Source of the DNA: a candidate division CSSED10-310 bacterium
Lineage (GTDB): Bacteria; CSSED10-310; JAFGJC01
Assembly: GCA_016929305.1 (NCBI GenBank)
Contig: JAFGJC010000292.1
Span: forward strand, 1 to 5,526
Direction of reading: 5' to 3'
DNA: 5,526 bases
The position numbers were made by a program, and so were the translations under genes. The first letter of the stretch is position 1. Each line of letters starts with the position of its first letter. This document shows positions 5,425 to 5,526 of the stretch, piece by piece. The notes beneath the pieces were generated by a model. It searched no databases. It had not been told where the DNA came from and worked only from the letters and a program-made list of their open reading frames with translations.

Positions 5425-5526
5425 TATATTTTTGATTGTTATATTAGGTTGACTTGATCCTTTCAATCGTGTAGATCGCCAGATTAGGTATCTGTTCGGG
5501 GGATCATCATTGGGCTTTGATTTCTA
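5425..5526. other. Trailing intergenic sequence, no supported gene
   Basis: No intrinsic terminator follows the TIM-barrel gene. A small hairpin is possible (CAGAT 5480-5484 with ATCTG 5490-5494), but it has a 5-bp stem and no T run after it. TTGACT at 5449-5454 resembles a -35 box, but the hexamer 17 bases on (TAGATC) is a poor -10. A GGGGGA followed six bases later by TTG at 5510 could be the start of another plus-strand gene, but only five codons are visible, so it cannot be called. Confidence 0.4.

Noticed and set aside
5449..5477. TTGACT ... TAGATC as a promoter for a gene to the right
   Set aside because: The -35 is good but the -10 matches only about half the consensus, and no downstream start can be confirmed before the window ends.

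Overview
The window looks like a piece of a mid-GC (roughly mid-40s % by eye) chromosome from a free-living bacterium that exports many proteins. Two genes encode secreted proteins of kinds common in Gram-negative environmental lineages (for example Desulfobacterota, the FCB group, Planctomycetes/Lentisphaerae relatives and Sumerlaeota-like genomes): a right-handed beta-helix protein with the CDVQDGYPGTGNIDA / SPCVDAG / DMGFHY signature, and a TIM-barrel glycosidase-like protein with a YMGFTTWPYDVT opening. The taxonomy is inference from protein style only. I saw no rRNA, tRNA, CRISPR array, insertion sequence or phage gene.

Layout. Positions 1-1126 (+) hold the C-terminal part of a secreted beta-helix protein whose reading frame is open to the left edge. 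It meets, tail to tail on a shared TTAA, a minus-strand gene (1123-1821) for an unrecognised 232-residue, largely helical cytoplasmic protein. Upstream of that on the same strand is a TauE/SafE-family membrane permease (1942-2691). A roughly 200-base divergent intergenic region follows. Then two plus-strand genes run in the same direction: an exported TPR protein (2897-3856) and, 56 bases on, a secreted glycoside-hydrolase-like TIM-barrel protein (3913-5424). The last 102 bases hold no supported gene.

How they fit together. The most useful observation is that the beta-helix protein and the TIM-barrel protein, about 2.8 kb apart and unrelated in their N-terminal parts, end in the same kind of ~112-residue beta-rich domain. 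Its hallmark is a 'DLYVALEVFG-aromatic-P' / 'PLFLILDIYG-aromatic-P' block followed by 'F-x-W-P' and an 'I-G-x-Y-D ... F-G-[YW]' ending. This points to a common surface-targeting, carbohydrate-contact or packing module on exported proteins. The central minus-strand pair (permease and orphan helical protein) has no evident functional link to the secreted proteins. A perfect 9-bp hairpin sits inside the 3' end of the orphan gene, where it could help end transcription coming out of the beta-helix gene. Nothing here amounts to a clear new defence or mobile system. The best leads are the shared C-terminal domain, the coding-embedded hairpin and the orphan protein.
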